A model generated the notes under the pieces. The model was not told the DNA's origin, made no database searches, and saw nothing but the letters and a program-made list of their open reading frames with translations. Position numbers and translations under genes: made by a program. A stretch of 64,000 bases of DNA from Micropterix aruncella. Its lineage: Eukaryota > Arthropoda > Insecta > Lepidoptera > Micropterigidae. This document shows, piece by piece, positions 1-10,460 of the stretch (within the stretch, counting starts at the first letter, position 1; the number at the start of each line of letters is the position of its first letter). The stretch is taken from assembly GCA_944548615.1 (NCBI GenBank), contig OX155973.1, positions 4,123,655 through 4,187,654 on the forward strand. Direction: 5' to 3'.

Positions 1-305
1 TATTTTTTCGTCTTTACACTGCACTATTTTTTCGTCCTGACACTGTTCTATTTTTTCTTCTTCCTCTGTCGGCTGGGTAGGCTGCGTTGGATGAGGTTCG
101 AACTGCGTGTTCAGCCACGCCGTGGTGCGGCGAACGGACGCTTTCGATGCTGCAATCCTGATGTGCGGTGCTATCCGGCTTTCGGAGACGCTGCTGCCGT
201 CGTCGTATTCTTGGTCTAATTCTCCTTGGACTTCTGCTTCGATGAGCAGTTTTTTAAGCGCCAATTTCTCCTCCAGCAACTCCAGTTTAATTTGTTGTTC
301 AATCG

Positions 306-336
<31 letters not shown>

Positions 337-621
337 GGCGGCGGCGGCTGCTTCTGCTTTCGCTGCGGTCACGGCGGCGTCGGCCTTCAGGCGTGCCCGT
401 TCGTCGGCGGCTTGTAATTCTGCTTCGAGCTGCCGTCTTGCTACCGTAGTCGCGCTGGATCTTGATGATCTGCGACTGGTAGTCGATGTCGCCCGCGATG
501 ACGGTCGTTTTGAGGTCGCTACCGATTCTGTGCTTCGGTCGCGAGCTGCTTCCGCGCCTCCGTCCATCTTCTTGTCAGCAATTCGCTGGCTTTTTCTGGA
601 CGGCGTATTTTTCGTCGACAT
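1..621 (-). CDS. Partial gag-like protein of a BEL/Pao-type LTR retrotransposon
   Basis: Reading the minus strand from an ATG at 621 gives an open frame of 207 codons that runs off the window edge, so the C-terminus is missing. It starts with a short basic Ser/Arg/Thr-rich stretch. A long predicted coiled coil follows, containing a run of Ala residues coded by the GCC/GCG tract at about 305-350 and then Glu/Lys/Leu heptads. The last visible part has a short repeated motif of the form EKIxQCxD, coded by a roughly 27-bp tandem unit at the extreme left edge. A coiled-coil N-terminus like this is usual in insect BEL/Pao gag. No zinc knuckle or pol is visible, so the class is inferred from composition only. 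Confidence 0.5.
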
Positions 622-1437
622 ATCTTATTCAGCGATTTTGCAAGCGGTCTATTTTTCGCTTTTTCAAAATCCGTCTCGAAGGACCAGCTTTATGGTATGT
701 GCCGGCAAATCGTCGGGACTTCTTTAAGTCTCGGGATGGGTCGGTTAAGTACACACACCGCGGCAGTTCTGCGATGGTTGTCGCAGACTAGTTGGTGGAA
801 TGCCTCAATATTGTGGTCGAGGGTCCACAGGCTGCCGTCGCGATCGGCCAGATCAACGACGGGAAGAAACGAAATTTTAGTTCGTTCGTTTCGACGGCGA
901 TCCTGTCAGTCACCGTACAGTTTCCGTGTGGTTCGAAACTGTGGCAGTTGGGTGTGAACCGGGCGTAAATCCGGTCACAGTTGTTCCCAGTTTTGATGTG
1001 GATTTTGCTCGCTGAAGTTCTTTGCCAATAAATCTAACTTATTGGCTTTGTTGTGGCAGTCGTAGGTACATGTGATGCAGTTTCAATAGAAAAACGCTCA
1101 CCTTGGTCTCTCGATGAAGGGTCTTGTCGTCGCTGCAGGTCGGAGATCAACTTGAATCGGGCCGGTTATTATGCGGGATCGGTCAAGGTTTGTTCGTCGG
1201 GCGGCAGGACTCCAGATGGCTTTTCGTAGATGTTTTTGTGATATTTGCTAATAAAACTAGCGTTTTGAGGCGCAATTTCGATTTTATTTACTAACGGTTT
1301 TTAAATAAAGCCGAACTTAAGGTTATTTTACACAAGACTAATAACCGGGTGACATAAAGAATGTTTACAATTGTATGACGCGCACAAAGTTGATATTAGT
1401 CACTCTCGGTGATGTTGACCGTACGGGCTGTTGTTAA
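622..1437 (-). mobile_element. 5' leader and probable LTR of the same retrotransposon
   Basis: This non-coding stretch lies upstream of the gag-like frame. On the minus strand an LTR-like segment begins near 1437 with TGGTTAACAACAGCC. It carries an AATAAA signal near 1290 and may end in ACA near 1230. An untranslated leader of about 600 bp then leads to the gag ATG. No second LTR is in the window, so the LTR limits and the primer-binding site are guesses. Confidence 0.35.
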
Positions 1438-2515
1438 CCACTGACTCGTCCCCCTCCCGGGACCTCGGCTACCTAGCCAGCGGGTCGAGGTGGGGCTCAT
1501 AGTCGTTTAATGAGGAGTGGGGATATAATTCAACGGCTCGTATTGCTACGATTGGCCGGCTTAATGAGCTTAGTCATTAAGAGGCTTGGCCGTGTTTTCG
1601 ATATTGACCGATAGTGGTCGCTTATATTTCTAATTTATATTTCTATTTCTAAAACATATTTATAATTCTTAAAATTATACATTCTGAAGCTTAATTATTA
1701 ATCAAAACATACATTAATGAGATTGATAGTAATAATGGTATTCTACGGTATATTATAAGAGCCTATTTTAATGTACATATCTTCTTTTATATTTTAATCC
1801 TACTTTACTAACGCTTCCACTTAGAAATAAGCGAATAATCTTAAAGGTTTTTTAATATAAGTAAACAATATATATACAAAGATAGTTTTGTAGGTCCAGT
1901 GATCCGTTATGCAAATCTGAAGCACATGAACAGTAGTAAGCAGGCGTGGATGTCGCAACACGTTTGTTTTGGAATTTACCGTAACCTATCGTTATAAGAC
2001 TTGCTAATGAGCACAGCTGGCGTTTCCGTATTAGAAAGCAAAAATTTTATGAAATGCACTTAGGAACTGTTTCCTTAATTAGGTTTTCAGTGTCCCGAGT
2101 CGTTAAGCCTAAAGGTGTGATTTCATTAATGGATTTTGGTTACAACACAATTTTGTTCTGAAAGATATTATTCTAGATATATTATTTTTATTCAAGAAAG
2201 ACATTTTGACCTTTTTTGAAGTGTCGTTTCTTTTTTATTTATTTTTTTATTCTTAACGCGACAGTATTTATAATGTTAATACATAAAAAGAAAGGAAATA
2301 AATAATTAATATCAACATATAAAATCGAAGACTATCGCGGTTGTTTGACATTATAAAAAGGATAGAACACGAATTTACCGCGTGAAATTTGTAGCACTCG
2401 ACGTTTCGGTGACGTTGCAGCCGCCGTTGTCTAGGGTAGACCGTCAGTCTCGTTCGTTCGTTCCTATCCTATTTATTCCTATTTATTCCTATCCTATTCG
2501 TTTTCTATCCTATTT
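1438..2515. other. AT-rich intergenic stretch, nothing recognised
   Basis: There is no ORF above background and no recognisable element end. From about 2455 to 2515 there is a run of short imperfect tandem words (TTCG, then TCCTATTTAT). The rest is degenerate AT-rich sequence. Confidence 0.5.
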
Positions 2516-3522
2516 ATAATATCAACATAAAAAAAAGAAGAAAAAAAGTGAAATGCATGCATCAGCTTAAGCTGCTAATGCTATAAAATAATAATAATAA
2601 TATGAACTTTTATAGAAAATATTATGCTGGCTAGAAAGCATTGTTATAGTATAGTAACCATTACCACAGCCTGCGTACCTAAGGGACGAAGAAATACCAA
2701 TCAAACCCGAAGGCTGTTTATCGTATTTCTAATTTCTTCGAAGCGAGTATTTGAAGATAAATTGAAAATATCCAAATATTGAAAATTTAGGTTATATGAT
2801 CGAAGTGCTCTATAAAAATACATATTTTGACCATAATTGGTATTGACTTTCGGTAGATAAAATAAATCGCGAGCCCTTGTCTTATTATTGGGGATTCGGT
2901 AAGAGATTCTGCCAACAGAATAGGGACTGTCTATTTTATTATTAATAATATTGTACAGAAAACGTATATCATATTGGAGGCGCATATCCTCGAGTGAGTA
3001 CATGTTATGACGGTTAAGTCCCTCTGAGTAACTTTCTGAGATTTGAATCGATTTGAAATCAAGATGTCTCATGAAGTACTTCTAGAGTCTCTCAACTCTA
3101 TTTTTATAGACTGTATACTGAGGCGACCAAATGTTAGATCCGTATTCGAGAAGGCTGTGTACATAGGAGAAGTATAAAATTTTAAGGGTTCTTACATCGC
3201 TAAACGGTTTACACACTCGCTGGATGAATCTTAACATTTTATAAGCTTTTCCGGTAGCATAGTCAATGTGTTTATCAAACAGCAGTTTATTGTCTAATGC
3301 TAAACCCAGATCGCGCACCTCGCTCTTTTCACTTAAGGGGATATGATTAAGTTTATAAATGAAATTTATTTTATTGTTTTTCCTTGTGAAAGTAATTTTT
3401 TGACATTTTGAAATATTTAATGCTAACTTATTCCTAACACAATAGTCATAGGACCGGTCGAGATCTCTTTGGATGGAGACGCTATCATCGATGCTATTTA
3501 CACACTGGTAAATTGGCTCCAT
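2516..3522 (-). pseudogene. LINE reverse transcriptase C-terminal fragment
   Basis: Two minus-strand frames, 3082-3522 and 2701-3072, together give the part of a LINE protein downstream of the RT catalytic site. Visible motifs are LNISKCQ, VRDLGLALDNKL, and WSPQYTVYKNRVERL near the end of the first frame. The second frame continues with a segment related to ...SLEDMRLQYDIRFLYNIINN. The same order of motifs occurs in the intact copy at 20.0-21.1 kb, so both belong to one family of the Jockey/CR1 group. A frameshift at about 3073-3090 separates the frames. The fragment begins abruptly near 3522, just past where YADD should lie, so it is 5'-truncated. AT-rich 3'UTR probably fills 2516-2700. Confidence 0.75.
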
Positions 3523-4035
3523 TCCTTTTGTGCTCGAATAATATTTAACAATTTCACTTACAAACTACTTAAGAACTAATCTACATTGATATAATAATAA
3601 TGTTAATAGTACTAATAATAAGACAATATTCTAGTGAGGTTGTGATGGGCGGTGAGACGGTGAATCCAAACCCTGGAATGGTCCCGACTTCCAGCTGCAA
3701 ACGGCAGGGGGCGTCGCGGGGATCATGAAAACGCACGCACCCACAAGGGCGATTATATCTAGGGGATCATTATATCGATGCCTGAAGGGTGATTTTATAA
3801 CTTTAGCGTTCTCTACTGACTTCGCTTTTGCGCTGATTTAGCGACCTACAACTGGCGGCTGATTTAATAGCTTCATTTTCATATCGAAATGATGTCATTA
3901 CGCTCCTATAAAGCGAAACAAATATAAAGGGCTTCCTAGACGATCAAGCATGCTTGACAAGCATTGCGTCGCATGCATATTTTGGCCCGGAACGAACTGT
4001 TGCTGTAACATTAACAACTAGAACCGCTCTACAGG
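3523..4035. other. Unassigned stretch with a solo MITE end
   Basis: No coding potential. At about 3932-3990 there is one terminal repeat of the MITE seen complete at 17253-17639 (CTAGACGATCAAGCATGCTTG, then GCGTCGC). Nothing else is recognised. Confidence 0.5.
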
Positions 4036-5390
4036 ATACATTACTGTTTCCAGACTCGCCCGGCTGTCGGTCGAAATTCACAATCGATTGGCTGACACCG
4101 CACGGCGCGTAAACCGTCCAGGAATGTCCGAATGTTGATTCTTAGGGGACACTGGCCCGCAGGGCAGAGTACTACCCGGGCTCGCACTTTTGCGTGGAGG
4201 CCGTCGGATGGGTATTGACACGTTAGTTTGACCGACCCTAAACGTATGGGCTTTAGTGGCCTAACTGAAACAGGGCCCATTAGTTCCCTTAAACATGTTT
4301 CCTAATCAGAGGGGGTGGCTATTGACAGCTACTCTTGAAACGACCTGCTGGCCATCCGATCCAGAGCAATAGAAGCGCAAAGGACGCCACTGCCCGTAAT
4401 ACATTCGAACTGAATTACCGCTAACATTAACTGGAGGCCGCGCAAGCGACTTCGAACCTGCCATCAAACTAGAGGACGGAGAAATCCAGCCAAAGGTAGT
4501 GAGGGCGCGAGGCTGTCTTCTGTGTTCACTCCTAGTGGGAGCTAATGGGCCCCTTGCTGAGTTGGCCACGAAGATCCATTCTTTTCAGGGTTGGTCAACG
4601 GGTCAACACCCATCCGGCGGCCTCCACGCATGAAGTGCGAGCCCGGGTAGGACTCTGGCCTTAGGGCTAGTTTCCCCTAGGAATCAACCTTCTGGCGGTC
4701 CTGGACGGTCTGCGCACCGTGCGGCGTGCGCTAATCGACTGTGCACTCTGACTAACAGTCGGGGGAGTCTGGAAGCAGTACTCTTTCCTATAGAGCGGGG
4801 GTGGTTGCGGACCTTACGGCAACTGCTCTTGAAACGACCATCGACTACCCGATCCTGGGTGAACAGCCGGGCAAAGGATGTCGTGGTCCGCGATAGATTC
4901 GGTGTACACCGTTTCACCGCTTCGTAAGGGAGAGGACCGCGCAAGCGACCTCGAACTCGTAACCAATCGAGAGACCGGAGTAACCTGGTCGCGATTGGAT
5001 GCAAGGGCGTGAGTGTAAGCCCGCTGGGTAACATTCCTGACTATCTCGCGGTTAAGGCGTTGGCCTCTTGCGGGCATGTGGCGGAGCTTGGCGGTGGATT
5101 GTTTTGTCCAGGTGTTTTGCGTTCACTTCATGGCAGACAGAACCACTAATCGTTAAAACTTCCTGAGGTGACAAGTTCGCCCGCTGTAGTTGACAATTCC
5201 ATATATGTTCACTCCTAGTGCCACGGGGTAGGGCGTTGGACTCTCACGGGTATGTTGGCTTAGTTAGGCAGTGGTCTGTGTTGCCCCGTCTCTGTGTTCA
5301 CCCCACGGTTGAAAGAATGATTATATATCGTTGGGGTGACGGGTTCGCCCGTAGTAGTGTGCAACTTCAAAGATCGACGATAAAAGCCAG
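4036..5390 (+). repeat. Old R668 copy with inverted 5' part, split by a younger R668
   Basis: R668 is my label for a GC-rich non-coding repeat of about 668 bp. This copy has three pieces. Piece 4036-4293 is the first ~255 bp of the element in reverse orientation. Piece 4294-4537 continues forward from the matching internal point. Piece 5221-5390 is the forward 3' end with the conserved block GGGTTCGCCCGTAGTAG. The order 'inverted 5' part, then forward 3' part' is what twin priming during target-primed reverse transcription produces. The copy is clearly diverged from the young ones. I found no TSD around it. Confidence 0.7.
4538..5205 (+). repeat. R668 insertion, 668 bp, with 15-bp TSD
   Basis: This is a full-length forward copy. 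It starts GGAGCTAATGGGCCC and ends GTTGACAATTCCATATA. The 15-mer TGTTCACTCCTAGTG stands immediately before it (4523-4537) and immediately after it (5206-5220), which fixes its limits at 668 bp. The flanks belong to an older R668. The several frames of 80-110 codons inside it are not shared in phase with other copies, so I treat the sequence as non-coding. Confidence 0.88.
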
Positions 5391-6020
5391 GTTTTTGAGA
5401 AATTAAGTTATGGGACCCTCGGCACGCAATTCAAATTCCCACTTGACTTACCATCACTGCTCTGATATCTGCCTTCCTTAAAGAAAGGTTGTGTTCGCAA
5501 AGAGTTACCTTTGATGGCTCGAAGGAAGGAAGCTTTTACGGTTATAATTATATTATATTTTATATTCGGATACGTAGCGGTGGGTAGGCATTGTACCTAT
5601 ACTATAGGCACTTAAGGGCTCTGAAAGCGCGTACCCCAATCACTTTATATAACCCGCAATACACTTTATATCGCTTCGCGATAAAATCTTTGTAGGTCCT
5701 CGGTATAAATAGGTACTTTGAGGGGAATGTAGTTATGATTTGCGAGCTGATTTCATTTATAACGAGCTGTACCCGCAGCTTCGCACGCGTAAATCTCCTC
5801 GCATACAGAGACATGAGATAGATTGGAATTTATTACATGTGCTAGATGACCCGGTGAACTTCGTACCACCTAAAATTGATTTGATTGTAACTCTTCATAA
5901 ACGTTTATTAATCCTTATCAACCTTCCAAATCCAATTCATTGAAAGCTATATGGCATCATGTACGGGTTGAGTTTCGAAGTCGTTTGTAATTAAAATAAA
6001 TTTAACATATTTAATTTAAA
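5391..6020. other. Decayed Helitron termini, otherwise unassigned
   Basis: Two stretches resemble decayed minus-strand Helitron 3' ends. One is near 5762 (GAGCTGTACCCGCAGCTTCG) and one near 5838 (TGCTAGATGACCCGGTGAAC). A small inverted motif lies at 5470-5530. There is no credible ORF. Confidence 0.4.
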
Positions 6021-6945
6021 CTAGCGGAACCCGGCGAACTTCGTCTCGCCACGAATTTGTTCGCTTAGCAGCAGATGGCGTTAACATAGGTAATTTTCAT
6101 CGACAGTTGTTTGAAATTTGCATTGTTTGTTTAAATTCTTCATTGAAAGCAGTCTGATTGTTTATTTTTTGTCTCACCAAAAGAGCAGTTTCATCAATTG
6201 CCATTTGTGTCCTAAATGGAGGAGAAAAGTGTGTAAAAAGTACGATTTTGTTTGACAGAGAATGTTAGACATAAAATGCTTAGAATCTGGTGCATTTCCA
6301 GACACGAACGATCCTAATGGAACCAATGGTGTCAATCTCATTTTACCCCCTGCGCAACACAAAGCGAGTGGCTCGTGGCGGTACTTCAATGCATTGCAAT
6401 ATTGGCACAAATGGTCCATTTCTCCAATTTGCATGCATTTATAATCGCTGTATTGTTTCGTCAGGTCATAATAGATTGCCTCTCTGTATGTGTTTTGTCT
6501 GAAATTCAATCGTCTTCGCACTGCAACATTACGGATCCGTGCCGCTTTATTCAATTTTTGGCGACGCTCATCGCTTTCAGTTGCTCGAACCTCTCTTCAC
6601 GAGTTACACAAATTCATTTAATTCAGTTGATTTACCTTCAGAATCACGAAAACGCTATCAAGAAATCGTAAAATTCAACTTAACTGTCAAATGTTAACTG
6701 TACCGCCATCTTGATTTTCGAATTTTTATTCTTGTCAAGCAACGCCATCTATGATCAAGCTTAGTACTAAAATAATTTTCGGTTTTTCACATTTTTCTCA
6801 CTTTTCCGAGAGATTTTCCGGATTTTTTATTGCCTATAGTAAGACCGAAGTGACAAAACAAAAAAAGAATCATCCAAATCGGGTTAGCCGATCGTTAGTT
6901 ATTAGGTAACATACATAAAACCCGACTCATTTTTATTATATAAGA
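6021..6945 (-). mobile_element. Non-autonomous Helitron, 925 bp
   Basis: On the minus strand the element opens with TCTTATATAATAAAAATG, just inside 6945, and ends with ...CCGGGTTCCGCTAG at 6021. It is preceded by A and followed by T, the usual Helitron target dinucleotide. Helitrons are rolling-circle DNA transposons that end in CTRR and make no TSD. The inside retains a piece of the Helitron protein gene (see 6174-6600) but neither Rep nor helicase, so this is a deletion derivative. Confidence 0.8.
6174..6600 (-). pseudogene. N-terminal piece of a Helitron Rep/helicase protein
   Basis: The minus-strand frame 6174-6554 (126 codons) carries the block MDHLCQYCNALKYRHEP followed by LCCAGGK. This is a Cys-rich motif found in the N-terminal part of arthropod Helitron polyproteins, ahead of the HUH Rep domain. 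Upstream, about 6555-6600, further N-terminal residues (EERFEQLKA-like) appear in another frame. Past GGKMRLTPL the frame leaves the conserved region and becomes unrelated tail. The gene is therefore truncated and non-functional. It shows that the 925-bp element descends from an autonomous Helitron. Confidence 0.7.
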
Positions 6946-6952
6946 TGATGAA

Positions 6953-7192
6953 ATATAAATGCTTTGTCGACTTTTTCGGCTTTTTTGACTTTTTCGGCTT
7001 TTTCGACTTTTCCGACTTATACGACTTTTTCGACTTTTTTGCATTTTTCGACTTTTTTGACTTTTTTGACGAATTTGCTTTTCCGACTTTTTTGAATTTT
7101 CCCACTTGTTCGACTTTTTCGACGTTTTCAACTTTTTCGACTTTTTCGTCTTTCTTTACTTTTTTGACTTTTTCGACTTTTTCGACTTTTTG
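6953..7192. repeat. Minisatellite with 9-12 bp unit TTTTTCGAC
   Basis: About 240 bp of imperfect repeats of CTTTTTCGA and variants (TTTTTTGAC, TTTTCCGAC). The long Phe/Asp or Lys/Ser frames read from it on both strands are products of the repeat, not proteins. Confidence 0.9.
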
Positions 7193-7469
7193 AAATTTTA
7201 CACAATCGCACGGAATGGATGGATTATGACGGATGAATGAACGGAGTTATGGATCGCGCAGCTGTCAAACAAAAGGATCGCCGCGAACGCCATCTATTGA
7301 AAGTGGCCCATTTCCCAAAATGACCAATTTCGATTTTTTCGATTTTCAGTTGTTTCTTCGAGTTTTTCCTCAATATTTTTTTTGTAAACCACCCCTGAAT
7401 CAAGGCAAACAAAACAAAAAAATAATAATTCAAATCGGTCGAGTCACTTTCGAGATCCTGCGAGACTAA
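7193..7469. other. Unassigned spacer
   Basis: No recognisable coding sequence. The phrase ACGCCATCTATTGAA near 7290 resembles ACGCCATCTATGATC near 6743 across the minisatellite, so both may belong to one older interrupted repeat. Confidence 0.35.
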
Positions 7470-7625
7470 CGCACAGAAGATTGGGACCAATATGCTGCAG
7501 TTAGAGTGGAAAACGAGACAACTGTACCGACTAAAATACAAATAGGGGTGCGACAAGGCTGTATAGTGTCTCCACTTTTATTTATTATATATGCATAAGA
7601 GATTTTCCGGAAATTGTCAGCTAGT
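7470..7625 (+). pseudogene. Reverse transcriptase scrap (RTE-like)
   Basis: Reading from 7470 gives ...TKIQIGVRQGCIVSPLLFIIYA, then a stop, then EIFRKL. GVRQGC-SPLLFNLY is RT motif 4 in RTE and related LINE clades, as distinct from the GVPQGS form in the other LINEs here. Only about 50 codons survive, with no catalytic motif. The following bases run directly into decayed R668 sequence. Confidence 0.65.
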
Positions 7626-7664
7626 TGTCACACGAACATTGTTGTGATTGGTACCCCAATTAAC

Positions 7665-8222
7665 AACATACGGTACGGATGCCGTGGTCCGCGACAGATT
7701 CAGTAGACACCCAATAGATTGATTCGGTAGTCCGTAATAGCGATAGATTCGGTAGTCAGCCAATTGATTGTGCATTCCGGCTGACAGCCGGGGCAGTCTG
7801 GAAATAGTATTGTTTCCTATAGAGCGGGGGCGGTTGTTTACCTAGTCGCAGCCGCTCTTGAAACGACCAATTGGCCACTTGATCCTAAATGAGAGACGGG
7901 CAAAGGACGCCATGGTCCGCGATTATTCGAAATGAATCGCCGCTTACATTAGGTAGAGAACCGCAACTTCGAAGCTGTAACCAGTCGAAAAGCCGGAGAA
8001 ATCTGGCCATAACTGGTACCGAGGGCGCTTGGTCTGCCCGCTGGGTTAACTACCCGGTGCCGGGCGGTAAGGGTTGGTCTCTCGTAGGCTATTTGGCGGA
8101 GCTAGATAGTGGATTGTCCATTGTCTCTAAGTTTTCTACGCTCATCCCATGGCTGAAATAACAATCACATATCGTTATACCAGCCTGGGATGATAGGTTC
8201 GCCCGTTGTAGTCGACACCGCC
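7665..8222 (+). repeat. R668 copy, diverged and 5'-shortened
   Basis: Conserved R668 blocks appear in order: TCCTATAGAGCGGGGGCGG, GCTCTTGAAACGACCA, GGGCAAAGGACGCCATGGTC, GCGGTAAGGGTTGG, and the 3' end GGTTCGCCCGTTGTAG. The first ~200 bp are missing or scrambled, with a short internal repeat of GATAGATTCGGTAGT near 7690-7770. The 3' end reads ACACCGCC, the older subfamily form also seen at 38.3 kb. Confidence 0.75.
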
Positions 8223-8805
8223 CTACTCTCTCACTGCTTTCTCCAATCGGCTTTAGTTTTGTTGTGTACTTGGATGGTCATCGGCTGACTTATGACCAAG
8301 TATGGTGTATGAAGGTCATGACCAAGATATGTGACATGACCAAGGTCATCATCATCATCATCGTGACCGAGGTCATACAAGTGCAATTGGCTTGGTATGT
8401 GACAAGTACTCATGACCAAGTACAGTGGCTTCATATAGAGATTTCAAGACTATTGTAGCGTTTATTTATTTGGCAATACTAATACCTTAATCCCTATATG
8501 GAATCCAAAATTTCCCAGGTTTCAACCGAATTTCCCAGTTTTTCCACGTTTCTCTGGTCTTTTATTAGTAGACGTATTGTTGAATTCCCAAGAACAATAA
8601 TAAAAAAAAAGAAAACGACTGCCCTTACACAAAGTGAATTGTTGTGTTTAGAATTATTATAAATAAATTGTTAGCATTGAAAAGCACGTTTTGTAAAAGA
8701 ATAAAGTTTGCCCTGTGCCCTGAGGCAGATATCTTGATACGATCGCGCGCCTCTGCGCCGCCGCCGCACTTTAGTCGGTTGCCTTCGGTGCTCAATGAAG
8801 AAAAA
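8223..8805. other. Unassigned stretch with short (ATC)n
   Basis: A small ATC microsatellite lies at about 8345-8364 within a region of repeated ATGACCAAG/GGTCATG words. No element ends or coding regions are recognised. Confidence 0.45.
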
Positions 8806-9640
8806 TGTACCTATTTATTTATTTATTTATTTAATTTAACAATTCATTTACAAGTGCACAAGTATCACTAATAATCATATCAATAAAAAATATATATATA
8901 ATTAAAATTAAAATTAAAATTAAACACGGCCGATATGAGCATTAGCATTTAAGTACTGCTGCTGCCCAACTAAGTGCCAGGACTTGTTCCAGGGCAGCTA
9001 GCTCTCTAGTTTTTATAGGTATCACATATATTCGGCAATGAATAAATAAAAAAAAATAAATAAAAAGGAAAAGAAATATATATATTCCCGTCACCATTAC
9101 AAATTATAACTAATAATCACTAACTAATGATCACAATAGGAAATAAAACACAAAAATAAATAATCGTGTTAATAAAATAAAAATAAAATAAAATGTCAAA
9201 TGATATCAAACAATAGTCACCAAAATTTATGAATAAGTAATAGTAATAAATAAAAATAAAAAAAGTCAAAGAAAATAATAATAATAATAAGAAATGTCAG
9301 GGATAATTGTCTCGGTATAATAATTTGTGGATATTTTGCCGGGCGTCATATTTTAGCCAGGAATCAATTTTGGCTTTAAAAGAAGAAGAAGACTTCGGCA
9401 CATACATTTTTAAATCTTCATCTAGCATATTAAAGATCCTGGGGGCTATGTACACAAAATGCCTCTGCCCAAAAGTGGTCTGCATTCGAGGGACGTCAAA
9501 ATGTATAGTTCGGGATTGCCGCGTGCAGATTGTTTGCTGGGTTCTTATTGCGGTCTCTAAATTAGTATGATAGTCACAGAGCGCCGTTTTCACGTATAGT
9601 TGTGGTACATCTAGCACGTTATATTCTTTACCCTATATGT
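8806..9640 (-). pseudogene. LINE 3' end with RT C-terminal codons
   Basis: The minus-strand frame 9297-9617 (106 codons) contains FDVPRMQTTFGQRHFVYIAP and then a WLK segment. These match the extreme C-terminus of the complete LINE ORF2 at 14.8-15.0 kb (NVPRMKTTFGQRHYSFIA...). The 3'UTR follows on the left and includes the conserved motif at 8961-8997. It ends in a TAAATAAATAAATAAA tail near 8810-8835. The copy is strongly 5'-truncated, as is usual for LINEs. Confidence 0.8.
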
Positions 9641-9850
9641 TATATCTAGCACCTATATTCCATCAAACTTTTTATTTGATACTAAACAAGATATATTCAT
9701 CGTAATTTATAGTCATTTCGACATATAGAGAATTATTTATTTGACCTTTGAGCACTTTCGGTACCCCATGACACTCGGGATGGCATAACGATTTTACCAC
9801 ACACTTCTAAATCGGTTCAAGTGAAGGTGGAATAAAGAAACGGAAAACAT
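9640..9850. repeat. Partial arm of a foldback DNA element
   Basis: The sequence ATGACACTCGGGATGGCATAACGATTT and its surroundings match one arm of the foldback element at 61.9-62.9 kb and a partial copy at 27.3 kb. Only one arm is present. Confidence 0.5.
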
Positions 9851-10127
9851 ACATACTATACAACTGTCACAACTGTCAACTGTCAACGGTTGGTCGTGTA
9901 ATTTCTCGTGATATTTTTTGGTTTCAAAATCGTTGAGGCTGAGTTGAGCCTTCGGCAGTGTTAATATTTCTTCAACTGCCGCAGTTCTTCGGACGCCAAA
10001 CATCTTTGTTGAGTTTTATCAGATCTGAAACTCTCTGTCACTGGTGTGTGAGAACAGTAACCGGGCATCCGGAGAACTGTTCTCGTTTATCATTTTCTAA
10101 AGCTATTAATAACTGTGAACCCGACTG

Positions 10128-10460
10128 AGCCCTACTGGTGAAACTGGTCTACAATTTGTTAGAGTATTGAAGTCTCCGGGAAAAGTTATTAGTTACCTAT
10201 TCTGCAAAAGTTTGTATGTAAGAAGTGCGACTGCGCGTTATAATGAAACAAGGAAATTTTTTATTGTAACTTTTGTGGATTGTTCAACGTCATCAAACCC
10301 TACTGGTGATACTTTTCTAAAACTTGGTAGTGATTTGCAAGTCGCCGGGAAAAGTTATTAATTATTCCTCAAAAAGTTTTTATGCGAGAAGTGCGACTGC
10401 GCGTTAAAAGAAGCAAGTGAATTTTTATATTGCAACTATTGTGAATTATTCAACGTCATC
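10128..10460 (+). promoter_or_regulatory. Tandem 5'UTR monomers of the LINE
   Basis: Two direct repeats of about 165-168 bp, at roughly 10128-10296 and 10297-10460, stand immediately before ORF1. Both contain CCCTACTGGTGA, CCGGGAAAAGTTATTA, GAAGTGCGACTGCGCGTT and TTCAACGTCATCA. Tandem 5' monomers serve as internal promoters in several LINE families. Promoter function here is inferred from position. Confidence 0.6.

Noticed and set aside
4041..5077. Frames of 79-116 codons inside R668
   Set aside because: The frames are not conserved in phase between copies, and TSDs show the segment is a non-coding insertion.
6945..7193. Phe/Asp and Lys/Ser-rich frames
   Set aside because: They come from the TTTTTCGAC minisatellite.
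4036..8222. R668 as rRNA or a known structural RNA
   Set aside because: No block matched an rRNA or other RNA I could recognise; a proper search is needed before excluding a distant RNA origin.
9794..10003. 69-codon minus-strand frame upstream of the LINE as a host gene exon
   Set aside because: Part of it overlaps a foldback-repeat arm and no family was recognised.
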